DNA of 64,000 nt from Lichina pygmaea (lineage: Eukaryota > Ascomycota > Lichinomycetes > Lichinales > Lichinaceae), in NCBI GenBank assembly GCA_963422465.1, contig OY730171.1:682001-746000 (forward strand), given 5' to 3'. This document shows, piece by piece, positions 1 through 11,384 of the stretch; position 1 is the first letter of the stretch; each line of letters begins with the position of its first letter. The position numbers and the translations under genes were made by a program. Under the pieces are notes generated by a model that was given only the letters and a program-made list of their open reading frames with translations, searched no databases and was not told where the DNA came from.

Positions 1-2153
1 ACACGGCATGCCATCCCAACGACGGCAACATCCTCCTGGCCGTTCTGGAGGAACCGACAGGTCGGTCAGCACTCAAGAGACCACAGAGCTGGGAGGGGAA
101 GTCACAAGCAGACACGCACCTTGTCCGGCTGGACCGGAGCGTCGAGAACGGTCGCCTTGGTGACTCGGGGAAAGTCCACCGGGACCACGTCATCGGCTAT
201 GACGATACGTCAGAAAGGGGGCTCGGCCCAAGCTATACCAGGGATGCTTGCCATTCAAAAAAGGGGCCATTCTCTCCGGTGGGGAGAGACACGCTTTCTA
301 GTATATCAATGTGCTCCGCGCCAGATGATAAAAGCTCATGTAGAGGTCGTAGCGGATGAGGACGAAGCACGAACGAGAAAGAGGGAGATGGGGAGATGGG
401 ACAGGCGGGATTCTCGATGCCTGGAACGAAAAGAACCGCTCGATGCTCTGGATATCCCTTCTTATGCCGTCGGACAGAATGCTTCTCGGTCCGGCACGGC
501 CGTCTTTATAGACCACAACCTGAACCGATCCTCGGCTCGTGGACGCAGCTTTCGGTCGAGAACGGCACTTGGACGAGACGCAGAGACGCAGACAGGAGCT
601 TGAGCCGAGGCCACCGACGGCCGTGATGACAGCAGGCGTCTAATCGCGGGGCCCATCCTAGTATTGCCGTGCTAAGTTCACGCTCGACTTCAGCTGAAGT
701 CCCGAACCGACGTTGGTTCCCCACCGACAAGGATCGCAGCGGAGCACTACCCTCCTGGATCTCGACCGTCGATTGCACCAGCTGCGACGACGAAGCCAAG
801 ACGTCGGCTATGCTGTTGTGGCGCCATCCCCCAAGCTCGGTTCCACGGTGGTCGTCGTCTTACGTGAAAGACGTCGACGCTCGAAGCATCTCGTCGGTGT
901 GCGCTCCGAACGAGATTCGCCATCCGGCCTCGGCGTTCCACTCGGCCGTCGTCGAGGCTCACTCTTTCGGTCTCGCGCGTTCTCTCCCCGGTCAGACACG
1001 TGGCAGAAGGTTTGAACCCCTTGATTAGCTATTCTTGGCAGAGGGTGGGAGGCGGGCTCGTCGTGAGGTAGACTCCCAGGAGGCCCGAGCCGCCTCGAGG
1101 CCTTGAGCGTCTTACGGCGTAAGCATCGAAGCCATGCATCCTGGCCCCGAGCGCGCGGGAGTCAATAGATGGTTTCCGTACGACAGGTGCCAAGGAACGC
1201 TCCTAGAGGATCATGAACAAAGCTGACGATATGGAGATGTCAGCGAATGGGCCAGCACATGTAAAACGTGCATGATGATATTGGTTCTGGCATCGCTACA
1301 CTTCATGACAAAGCCGCAAACGATCGGAGATCCCGAGCGTGCGTCGGTGTAAGATGCATGGAAGCAGAGGAGGAGAAACGAGCAGCAAGGCCAACGAGAC
1401 GAGCCTGCAGCTCACGTGTGACAGCAGACATGTGCTTCCGCACAGACGACCGTGGCGGCGCACAAAGATCTGACTCGAACCAGCACGATGGTCAGACAAG
1501 GTTCAAGGGTCTTGGAACAGCGCCACCGTCGTCTTCCCGCTACGGCTCCATACTGACGGGAGTCGAGGCCCCTGAATCGCGGCGGTCAGATTGTCGTACG
1601 GCAATCCACTGACTGGTAGGCCCTGTACGGAACGTTCTTCAGCACGCTGTCCACCACACCGAGCCCACGGTCCTGTGACGTGTCAAGATGAGAAGGCCGA
1701 GAGCACTCGGCCTTGACGTCCTTGGTAGACTTCGTACAAACGCACCATACCAGCAGTAGGAGTGGAAATCACAATGCCTAGTAGCTCTGGAGCTACTAGC
1801 ATCTACCAGCGAAGGAAACCGGCGGCGAACGACGACGGATGACGCCTCGACGCTCGGTGATGCCGACGCCGACGCTGATGCTGACGCCGAGGCTGATGCT
1901 CGCTGCGGCTGAAGCAGAGGTCTGAGCCGTTGTTTGATCATAAAGGTACAATGGTCGTCCGTAACGCCCGGAGGCTAGGCGATCGTGGCGCGGCCATGGC
2001 GTCGGTGGTACGGAGGTAATACGCACGGAAGTACTCCCGTAGGTCCGTCGGTCACTATAAGCAGGGTTGATTAGCGCTAGCGCCAAACAGCTATCTACGA
2101 GCTGTTCAGCTCCCCACGTCGGTCGGTCGGGTACGTAGCTACCTGTGCCAATA
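1..2153. other. gene-free stretch, nothing identifiable
   Basis: Several overlapping open frames occur on both strands, but they are arginine- and serine-rich, lack splice structure and resemble no family I know, so I treat them as chance frames in GC-rich DNA. A short hexamer-like tract of alternating GATGCC/GACGCC words lies at about 1860-1905 and gives an Ala-Ser run on the minus strand. It recalls, by composition only, the acidic repeat of the tyrosinase gene further on. Confidence 0.6.
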
Positions 2154-2920
2154 CCCCCCCCCCGTCCCTTCGGTACGCCCAGGACACCCCTCCGCCAGGA
2201 GGGGTGTCGGACAGTTCAATGACCCGGACAGCTCGATGATCGCTTTCTTGTCAGGATCAATTACAATGTCTATAACTCCACAACACAACAACTAAATAAA
2301 GATGTAAGTGGCTCATTTGATTCCTATACTTCTGTACTATCATCTCTGAAGTTATAGACCTCTCTAGATATTTGTGGTGTTGCTGAGAAATCATGATAGT
2401 GGTCACTCAACAAGAGATTTCCAGTAATATTATTTTTACAACACTCATAACTCCACAGCTAGATAGACAAGTAGCAGTTTTTATGCGTCCATCTGATTCT
2501 CCTACTCCTATACTGTAGTGCTATCCCTTAAATTGTAGACTCTCCCTGACTTTGCTGGTGTTGCTGAGTAGCTATTGTAGCCTGACTTGCCCAAGTAGTA
2601 GTCTTTCTCAATCCTCTCATGAGAGCTCACTTCTCTCACAATAGTAAGCTTTTTCTACTCTCAAAGTCGCTGTACAGAGTACTGAGACATCAAGTTCCCT
2701 GGCTAACTTTGGTACAGCGATAGCATTTTTACAGTCGGAGATGGAATCCACACCTTCTGTGATATGAGCCTCAGCTTCCTTGTAAGATTTGGCCATGTTT
2801 CCGTGGAGCGGTAGTGATTTGAAATTGGTGGTTATCAGCGGATTTACTAGCGATCATTGAACTGTCCGACACCCCTCCTGGCGGAGGGGTGTTCCGGACG
2901 TACCGAAGGGACGGGGGGGG
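2154..2920 (-). mobile_element. non-autonomous Tc1/mariner-pogo-like DNA element, copy 1
   Basis: A 767-bp element is bounded by TA dinucleotides (2152-2153 and 2921-2922). It carries terminal inverted repeats of about 75 bp that start with a C-run followed by GTCCCTTCGGTACG. Within each TIR lies a second small palindrome (ACACCCCTCC...GGAGGGGTGT). On the minus strand a start at 2796 opens with MAKSYKEAEAHITEGVDSI, which resembles the N-terminal helix-turn-helix region of fungal pogo/Fot-type transposases. The rest of a transposase is absent, so this is an internally deleted derivative. The interior also holds two diverged tandem copies of a segment of roughly 130 bp ending in a GTGGAGTTAT motif. 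A homologous second copy lies at 26261-27346. The family name is inference from TA flanks, TIRs and the N-terminal fragment. Confidence 0.72.
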
Positions 2921-3604
2921 TAATACCCCCCCCCCATGGCACGGGTACTGTGGGGACGTACCCTCTTACATCGTACCGCTGCACATTGGCGCTTGTCCCC
3001 CCGGGCTTCAGGGGCATTCCCTACAACGATGTAGTTGGTAATCAGGGCAACAGCCCACTGTGGCACGGGTATGAGTCAGGGCATGTTACGCACCCGTGGC
3101 ACCCTCCTTCGCCAAAGGCGTCGCTTACAGTAGCAGACCGTTCGGTTCTTGCCTCCAGTGGACGTCGCGGTGGTGCTGACAGATTCAGCTCCGCTTTCAC
3201 CGCCATGTGATGTCTTCTCACGCGGGCTACAGGTACGTACTGCACGTACGTACCGTGAAGGTTACAGCGTTCTTTTTTTGTACTTTCAGCGGCCACCCCA
3301 ATGCCTTTGGACTGCCGGTCGACCATCGTGGACGCCACCTGTCGACTTAGCCTCCAGGGCAGGATGACGGATCGATGTGTCCAGCACAGGTGCGATGGAT
3401 GTTATCAGGCCGATGTGGCCTTGAACAAGATGGAAGCCGACAGCCCCCCTTGGCCATCTCGTGCTCAGAGTTCTTGGACTCCCCCTCTCCCGTCTTCGCG
3501 CCGACTACTGCTTCGAAAGAGTCTCCGCTACCGTTTCTTGATATCAACTCTCCTGTATCGTTGGTCCAGCCTCTCGAGCAGACTTCAGTCAGAACGTTAC
3601 AGCA
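2921..3604. other. intergenic region upstream of the monooxygenase
   Basis: No gene is supported here. The first part continues with a C-run and GTACG-rich words beside the element end. The last 300 bases lead into the monooxygenase start codon at 3605 and presumably hold its promoter. No clear TATA box was seen. Confidence 0.5.
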
Positions 3605-5208
3605 ATGTCGCGCGTCTCTCCCCCCAAGAAGCCGTTCACCATCGCCGTCGTCGGCGGCGGCATTGGAGGACTGGCCTTGGCCATTGGCCTCCGCCACCGC
3701 GGTATCGACGTCCATGTCTACGAGGCGGCACCGGCCTTCGCCGAGATCGGCGCCGGCATCGCCTTCGGCCCCAACAGCGTTCAAGCAATGGCCCTGATCG
3801 AGCCGAGGATTCACGCCGCCTTCCACGACCTGGCCACCAAGATCAAGGAAGACGAGGACACCTGGATCACGTTCCGCAAGGGCCACGGCGAGCCCGATGT
3901 CATTGCCAAGGTGCAGACGCTCAACCCCGAGAAGACGGGGCTCAGCAGCGTGCATCGTGCACATTTCTTGCATGCCATGGCCAGCCTGCTGCCGGATGAG
4001 GTGGCCCACTTCGGAAAGCGCTTGGTGAGCCTCGAGCCTCGACAGTCCGGAACGGTGCGGCTGTTCTTCGACGACGGCACCACGGTCGATGCCGATGCCG
4101 CGGTCGGCTGCGACGGCGTCCGGAGCCGGGTCCGCTCCTGGGTCACCGACAAGACCGAGCCCCTCGACGACCTCACCTTCAGCGCCAAGTACGCCTACCG
4201 CGGATTGATTCCGATGGACGAGGCCAAGCGGGCGCTTGGCGATAACCTCGCCGACACCAGCAACATGTACCTCGGCCCGAGCGGCCACATCTTGACCTAC
4301 CCCATCGACCGTGGAACGACCTTGAACGTGGTCGCATTCCACGACAAGCCAGTGTGGGAGCACGAGCAGTGGATCCTTCGGAAGAAAGGCGCGGAGATGA
4401 GGCGGGACTTTGTCGGGTGGGGGAAACCGGTGCAGAGTATCATGCAGGTGAGCCGACACCCTCTATGGCATCAGGCCACTTTCTCTCCCTCTTCTTTTTT
4501 TTTTTTTCGTGGGGAGAGAGAGACAGAAGAATGTGGCATTTAGCTCTCCGCTTTCAATTTCTTTTTTTTTTCAATCGCTTGTCGTTTGCCCGTCTGGGCA
4601 AAGTCGAATGTCTTGGGCTCACCGTAGAATACCAATCGATACAGCTGCTCGAGGAACCTGATCTGTGGGCCTTGTTCGACTCCCGACCGGTGACGACTTA
4701 CTGCAAGGGGCAGGTGGCCATCCTGGGTGACGCCGCGCACGCATCGACGCCGCATCAGGGCGCCGGCGCCGGCCAAGCCCTGGAGGACGCTTTGATCCTC
4801 GCGAGCGTCTTGGCGGACGAGAGGGTCCGATCGCCGTCGGACATCGTCGCCGCCTTCCAGGCGTACGATGCCATACGCCGGCCGCGCTCCCAGAAGGTCG
4901 TCAGGACCAGTCGCGAGGCGGGCGACATGTACGCCTACCGCGGGCCCATGGGTGGCGACCTCGACGAGATCCGGGACAATCTGCTGACGCGGTGCCGATG
5001 GATCTGGGATGAGGACATGTTCGGCCACGTCGACCAGGCCCTGGCCGTCCTGACGCAGAAGCTCTCCGAGAACGGCATCGCCGTCGCCGCCGCCGCCGCC
5101 ACCGCCAACGGGAGCAAGAAGCGGGGCACGAGCGCCGCATACCGCAGCGCGGTCAACATGTTCCGAAACTGGAGCACCAAGTTGGTCCGGATCGTGCAAA
5201 AGGCCTGA
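3605..5208 (+). CDS. FAD-dependent monooxygenase, salicylate hydroxylase-like
   Basis: This is probably a flavin monooxygenase that hydroxylates an aromatic substrate with NAD(P)H and oxygen in the cytosol. Two exons, 3605-4447 and 4645-5208, give 468 residues, a usual length for the group. The Rossmann motif VVGGGIGGLALAIGLRHRG lies at about residues 15-33. A DG motif (GCDGVRSRVR) lies at about 178-187. The second FAD motif, GDAAHASTPHQGAGAG, spans the start of exon 2. The 197-nt intron begins GTGAGC and ends ACAG; splicing joins SIMQ to LLEEPDLWALFD in frame. The intron carries two long T-tracts, which is unusual here but harmless. An alanine run lies near the C terminus. The substrate cannot be told from sequence; related enzymes act on salicylate and other phenols. 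No pathway partners flank it. Confidence 0.88.
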
Positions 5209-6325
5209 TTGACGATCAGGTCCCAAGCTCGAGGTCTGACCTGAGAATCTGGTGTATGATTGTCGGAGTATTTCCGATCGCCTCCGACCTAGCGTCTGCG
5301 TCGCTGCACCACCCAATCCAGCCTTCGTCGCACGTACAATGGCGCATCCGATCATCGCCTTTTCGTTTCTTTTCCACGCGTCACCCATCTCTTTCTCTCC
5401 AATAATGGCAATAATCGTCCGGGGAAGATTGGCGAGGTTCCACAAGATGAGATGGAACATGGTTGTGCGACCTTACTCGTACTACCCGACCACGCTATCC
5501 TGTCCCTCTTCGGTTGACATGGACACCCCTATACCAAGCATCTCTCTGCTCCGATCATGCATCCACTTCTCCACTGCAACGCCACATGCCTGCCATCCAC
5601 CAGCGCCTAACACAAACGGTTGAACAAATAGATTGATGGACAGATGAACGGGAATCAATCTTGACCCTCATTTCGGATTTCGGCTTCATCTAATACGTAC
5701 ATATGCATTGATCGCACACCGAGATTGGATCACGATGAAGAGCAAGGCGTCAGGGGGGTCTCGCCGGATACGCCCGAAACAATCGAAGGTCACGGCGTAG
5801 CTTACCTAAGGTACAGTAATTCGCATCTAATTATTCGAAAAGCCAGGATGTGCGGCAATCAATGGGACTCTCATCGGGTCTGGTCAGGGCTAGGTCTAGG
5901 CCTATACCCCTTATGGGCGTACAGTACTACGTACAGTGTCACGACACAAGTCTGCGTACACCAGTACAAGCTGTCAGCTGCTATTTTCACAGGTAATAGG
6001 ACTACATCGAGGAGTTACCCCAGTAACAACAAGCTGCTATGTATTGACTTCTCAGAGTAGCCCAAGGTAGATTTTGTATGGAGGTGTACGCAGATTTTTG
6101 TCGTGCCACTGTACGCATGTACCGCGTACGCTCCGTAGCTAAGCGCTAAGTTTGGTGGTAGGCGCCACTGCGGCTGAGGGCATTCGATACCCTCGCGACC
6201 CCTCGTACGTTTGTACGGAGTACGGAGTACGTACTGTGTACGTAACTACCTCCGTACGAGTACGGAAGTACTCGGTACGGCATTACTCCGGCCGTTATCC
6301 GTGCCACTGAGGGGGTACTATTGTT
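5209..6325. other. gene-free stretch with GTAC-rich DNA
   Basis: No coding gene is supported. From about 5920 onward, and most densely at 6200-6290, the sequence is packed with GTAC-containing words (CGTACGGAGTACGGAGTACG and similar). These words recur in intergenic DNA across the window. Confidence 0.5.
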
Positions 6326-6869
6326 GGGTCCTGTTATCACGACACGGACAATTTGTTAGCACGACCTTACAGCTTATGTGTAGCACGATCACCATCTTAG
6401 CGCTCATGTAGCACTGTTAGCGACACACCTTGTACAGTACACCTGTACCGGCCGTGCCAACTTATATGGCAGTGGGTGGATACATCAATTTGCCCGGATT
6501 CTCCAGATAGAGCTAGGTATCTCTGGAGTTGAAGAGGCCATGGTTTCTTGAAGCAGCCACACACCACAGAATCCTCGGTCAAACTTTCTTATAAGCCATG
6601 TCTGGTAGCCAGCTTCATGGTCGCATATCATAGATCTAGTTTTGATGCTGTACATGATTCTTTCGGGGTGTAGAAACATCTGCCAGCTCTTTTAGGCTCC
6701 TCCGAGGTATCAGGACTATTTTTGTTTCCGGGCGATTCCACTGGGATATAAAGTATTCATGAGACTAGATAAGCGAAGAGGACGGCACAGCTGTACGAGG
6801 TGTGTCGCTAACAATGCTAGAAAGGCGCTAAAATGGTGATCGTGCCGTCGTGTCGTGATAACAGGACCC
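6326..6869. mobile_element. short DNA element (MITE-like) with perfect 20-bp inverted ends
   Basis: The 544-bp segment begins GGGTCCTGTTATCACGACAC and ends with its exact reverse complement. Further in, a second inverted pair of about 54 bp (6383-6436 and 6793-6846) contains GCACGATCACCAT and GTTAGCGACACACC. The left arm has about 35 extra bases between the two blocks. No transposase is present. Open frames of about 60 codons on the minus strand inside it have no recognised similarity. I could not define a convincing target duplication, so the superfamily is open. Confidence 0.65.
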
Positions 6870-8377
6870 CTTGATTATTTTGCTGGCGGGAGCAGCCGCT
6901 TAGGGCGCTTACTCGTAGCGGCCGCCCTACCTACAAGTAACTTTTCTGCCGAGGCTGCGTCCGTGCTTACTCGGACGGTTCGTCTCGTACGGCGACGGTT
7001 CGAGGTCAGCTCAGCAGGAGGCGGAGAAAGCGCCCGTCAGCGCGCGTGCCCGGACTGTCGTGAGGATCAGCTGCGATTCGCAGATTCGCCATCACGTACG
7101 GAAGTAAGACCGGAGAGCAGCTTACCGCACCGACGTCGAGAGCCGGCACCGGGAACAGCCTGACGTCGACGGCAATTGCGATGTCGATACCCGTCCGCGC
7201 TGAAGTACAATACGTTACGTAACGATACGCCTGTAGCGTCTGTCGGTGCTGGCTGCTTGCCTGCCAGCGATAACGATAGCGGTACCAGCCACGACTGAGA
7301 GACTCATCATCGGGTGCGGACGGCTCGGAGCATCTCGGACTGCTTGTGTTCGTTCGCTACTGCGTCTCCAGCTGCGCTTTCTGGGGCACCCGCCATCGTC
7401 AACAGCCGCGGTACGTATACTACGTGCCGTGCCTGCCAAGGCCGGTCGGAGGATCCTTGTCATGTTCGGCCGCGGATCCGGACATGCAGCGGATTCTGGC
7501 AAGGCGGGACCGAGACGAGAGGCTTGCTCGACGCAAGCCCGACAGCTGATCGCCAAGCAGGCGTGCAGCGTACATTCGGCAGGGAATTTGAGAGGTGTGG
7601 GCCGATACACGCCTTCGTTCCTGCAGGCAGAATCGTCACGTTCTTTTCTCGTGGGTAGCTGTATATTTACCTTTACGGTCAGCAGCTGACATGTCTTGGG
7701 GGCGGCCTTGCTAGCGTCCGAAAGGCTGCTATGCCGGCTGTGTTCACCCCAGCGAAGGCCGCGGCCTAAGAAACGTACAGTACGGTATCGCGCAGCATCA
7801 TCTACCCACCCGCCATGGTCAGATCTGCTCGGAGCCTATCAGCCTCGCCCGGTCGGCCCACGAAGGCTCCAGGGCTGGGCCGCAGCTCCCACGCCACGTC
7901 CGGCTGAGCGGTAGATCGCAGCCCTCCAAAATCCGGGGGAAGAGTGCTGAGGGCCAAGGTGCGACCCGGAATAGATCATCGCGAACCTTCCAGCGGAGCG
8001 ACCATCGGCCCATAGGACGACGAGATTGCGGAAGGGTGAGAGTGTCAACGGCTTCTCCGGCGAATGGCGTTTCTCACGGTGCGGCTGCCTGTCAGCAGTC
8101 CCCGGCGTCCGCTTCGGACAAGCTCTCTCCTCTGACTGACCTGAACCCTTTTCATTTTCTTCCTGCTCAGCCCATCGGCGAGTCATCAGGGTCAGCTGGC
8201 TCATCCGGACGCAAAGGTTTGGGAGGCTTATGGTCCATGAACAGACTACTGAGGTCAGATGGAGGATCAGCATCGATGCCTGTGGTGGATCGAAATAGTC
8301 CAGCCTCACGGTGGGATGGTGGCGAACGGACGGAGGGACGAAGACAAAGGCCGACGAGGAGATGGACACCAAACGTG
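6870..8377. other. gene-free stretch upstream of the tyrosinase
   Basis: Overlapping frames of 60-200 codons exist on both strands. They have arginine-rich, random-looking composition and no splice-supported continuation. I see no gene here. The final part is the tyrosinase promoter. Confidence 0.5.
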
Positions 8378-8386
8378 TATATAAAG
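8378..8386 (+). promoter_or_regulatory. TATA box of the tyrosinase gene
   Basis: TATATAAAG lies 111 bp before the tyrosinase start codon in otherwise GC-rich DNA. That spacing fits a short leader. This strong TATA box suggests regulated rather than constitutive expression (inference). Confidence 0.6.
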
Positions 8387-8496
8387 CCTGGGTCCGGCGC
8401 TCGGGACGTGTTCGATATCCAGCAAGCAGCAAGTGGCGGCAGCAATACCCACCGTCCTAGTCCGTCTCAACCTTCTTTCCATTCGTCGCGCGAAAG

Positions 8497-10456
8497 ATGA
8501 AGTTCCTCAGTGCGCTTGTCGCCGCCGCCGCGGTGTTGTCCTCTAATCTTGTATCCGCCGCTCCTCAGGAGACCGAGGCCACGGGCGCAGTCCAGACCCA
8601 GGGCCCCGAGGTCCCGGACGACGTCCAGATCGACGCCCCCGAGCTCGCGGACGACGCCGAGGTCGCGGACGACGCCGAGGTCGCGGACGACGCCGAGGTC
8701 GCGGACGACGCCGAGGTCGCGGACGACGCCGAAGCCGCGGACGACGCCGAAGTCGCGGACGACGCCGAAGCCGCGGACGACGCCGAACTCGCGGACGATG
8801 CCGAACTCGCGGACGATGCCGAACTCGCGGACAACGCCGAAATCCCGGCCGCCGAGCTCCAGGGCGATGATGCGGCCGACACCGCCGAGCTCCGGGCCTA
8901 CGAGTCCGAAGTCAAGGCCGACGGCTATTACGGGTCGAACCTCCGCCAGATGGAGCGACGGTACAGAAGATACGTCAGGAGAACGCTGCGGCGCCGGACC
9001 AGGAGGGGCAGGAGGGGCAGGAGGGGCGAGTGCAACCGGAGGAACGTGATTGTCAGAAAAGACTGGTGAGCCTTCGACGCCTTCTACCTTTCGATGCCGG
9101 CGCCGATGCGCGCCAGAGATGTGTCTCGACGCTGACGTACGTCGCACGACAGGGGGCGCATGCGGCGCAGGGAACGCAGGCGGTACCAGGAGGCCGTGCG
9201 ATGCCTGTACAAGAAGGGACCTCCGTTGAGCCCGCCGAGCATCGTGCCTGGCGCGCGCAACCGACTCGACGACTTTGTCGGCTCCCACCTGATTGAGGCC
9301 CAGAACATCCACTTCAACGGTTATCTGTTCGGCTGGCACCGTCACTTCGTGTATCTGTACGACCAGGCCCTACGCAACGAATGCGGCTACAGGGGTCCGA
9401 GCCCGTACTGGGACTTCACCCGCCACTGGCGGGACCCTCGCAGGTCGCCCGTCTTTAACGGCGGCCGCTTCTCCATGGGCGGTAACGGCAGGCCGTACCC
9501 GCACGGCGCTACGAGGCTCGACGTCCTTGGCCTGGAGCTCAACCTGACTGCCGGCACCGGTGGCGGCTGCGTCGAGGACGGTCCATTCACCGATCTTGTG
9601 GTGAGTCTTTGGCTCCTGATTGCATCTCACGTCCCTTCGCCCCCCTCTCCCGTGTTTCTGTCCTGTGACCACGCTTTCCCTCTCGTCCGATTTTGACCGA
9701 GCTTGCTGACCCTCCCGGCGCTCAGGTCAATCTCGGTCTCATGCCTACCATCCTCCCTCCCGAGGGCGAGACCTTTGAGGCGCCGATCCCGCGCAACGAT
9801 ACGGGCCGCAACGAGGGCGCGCTCGGGTACAATCCGCGCTGCCTGACGCGCGACATCAACCTGGGGTGGAGCAATTCGACGAAGCGCCTCGACGTCGAGT
9901 ACCTGATGCAGTGTTCCAACATTGAATGTCTCGAGAGGCGCGTCGACGGCTGGGAAGGCCCGCGCACCAATACGGAAAACGGCCGATACAACAGGCTAGG
10001 CATGCCGCAGGTCCACCCCGCCGGTCACTTCAGCATCGGTGGCCTGCAGAACGATCCCTTTGCGAGCCCCGGCGATCCCGTCTTCTTCCTCCTCCACGCG
10101 ATGGTCGATCGCATCTACACCATCTGGCAGGCGCAGAATCCTTCGGTCCGACTCAATGAGGTCGGTGGAACCAGGACACCGTTCAACAGTGAGTTGCTCC
10201 CCTTCAACAACTTCTTTTCTCCCTCCTTCCCTCTTTCTTTCCTCTCTCTCTCTCCCTCCATCTCTCTTTCCGGCCGCTCTATGACTCTTCAAGAATGTAC
10301 CGCTAACAAGTCATCTCTTCTTTCTCTCTCCTAGTGCCTCCTTCGGACCAAGTCAGCAGGAACGACGTTCTCAGTTTCCCAAACGTCGGCAGCGACATCA
10401 AGCTCAGCGACACGCTCTCGACCATCGATGGGCCGTACTGCTACAGATACGCCTAG
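8497..10456 (+). CDS. secreted tyrosinase with acidic-repeat N-terminal extension
   Basis: This is a type-3 copper enzyme that should oxidise phenols to quinones, with possible roles in melanin or cross-linking. Four exons, 8497-9065, 9153-9600, 9726-10188 and 10335-10456, give 533 residues. A signal peptide covers about residues 1-22 (MKFLSALVAAAAVLSSNLVSA). Eleven acidic six-residue repeats (ADDAEV and variants) fill residues 51-116. A strongly basic Arg-rich stretch follows at about 148-178. The CuA histidines are H235, H243 and H252 with canonical x7 and x8 spacing. The CuB histidines are H436, H440 and H463 (HPAGH and FFLLHAMVD). The model ends shortly after GPYCYRYA, so the usual C-terminal lid domain of long tyrosinases is missing, as in short secreted fungal forms. 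Intron phases all close. The start was chosen because the signal peptide begins there and a TATA box lies upstream. Confidence 0.9.
8647..8844 (+). repeat. 11 tandem copies of an 18-bp acidic coding repeat
   Basis: The unit GCGGACGACGCCGAGGTC encodes ADDAEV. The copies differ by single codons (V, A, L or I at the last place; one D to N). The near-identity of the first four units suggests recent slippage expansion. It lies wholly inside exon 1 of the tyrosinase. Confidence 0.92.
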
Positions 10457-11382
10457 TGGAATCGAAGAACGGGAGGAGGGAGATGACGAAAAGAAGAGAA
10501 GGAGAAGAAAGGAAGAAGAGAAGAGGAAGAGGAAGAGGATGACGCGCACGACCGAAATCTCGTTTGTCTGTTTGGTCGGACTGTTTAAAAGCATTTCTTG
10601 CATCTGTCTCTTCTTCTCCTTTTTTTCCTACTTCTGTCCGCTCTTCTTCCCGATTTTTCCCCGCTTCGTCTGCTCTCCTTCGTCTTCTTTTTCATCATCT
10701 GCTATTCTTCGTCCAGTCTTCTTCGCCTGCCCTGCATATGAAAAGCCACATCCATCATCATCATCATCATCATCATCATCGAGTGACATCACCACGGGTG
10801 TCTTCTCCCTCTTTCAAATCTCACCACTCTGTTTTGCACCACCCTTTATCTCCCCTACTCTTCCTCTGTCCAACCTTTTGCTTTCCTTCCCTTTTCCTTC
10901 TCTTTTCTCCAGTTCACACTCAAGTCTTGGACTTTGCATTCTTATTTTCACTGTGCCAGAGCGCGGGCATCACCAACTGTCGTCACTCCTTTTGTTCAAG
11001 GTCATTTGGTGTCCAAGGTTGTTCGGGTGTTTGGCCAAGGGTTGCATTGGGGTGTGCATGTTATGCCGTTGTTTCTGTACGACTCTACCTCGTACCTCCT
11101 TCTGTACAACAGAGTATCAATGTTTTGCTGCTCTCTCCATTGGTCTTCCGTCAGTCTTTCTTCGCTGGTCTTCGTATTCGATCTTCGGTCATCTTTTGGC
11201 CTTTGCTCTTCACTCTCTGCTTATCTCTCTCTATCCCTCTCTCTGCCACTAAAGTACTCAGTAAACCTTCTCCCCCTCCAACCCCCAACTTTCCCTCCCT
11301 TCTCCCAAAGAAGTAGAATGTAAAACAGCTCTACTTTCATATTTTGGTCGGACAATTACTACGGTAACCCCCTCTAAGCACG
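10457..11382. repeat. polypurine then polypyrimidine low-complexity tract
   Basis: Immediately after the tyrosinase stop, about 90 bp are almost pure purine (GAAGAGAAGGAGAAG-like). From about 10600 to 11300 the same strand becomes C/T-rich. A run of nine CAT triplets lies at 10753-10780. The two halves are partly complementary. No gene is supported. It is probably the 3' UTR and flank. Confidence 0.6.
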
Positions 11383-11384
11383 TA

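Noticed and set aside
8510-9049. Alternative frames over the tyrosinase repeat giving long SRTTP or ASSAS runs
   Set aside because: The repeat is 18 bp, so every frame is open. Only the ADDAEV frame has a signal peptide and splices into the copper domain.
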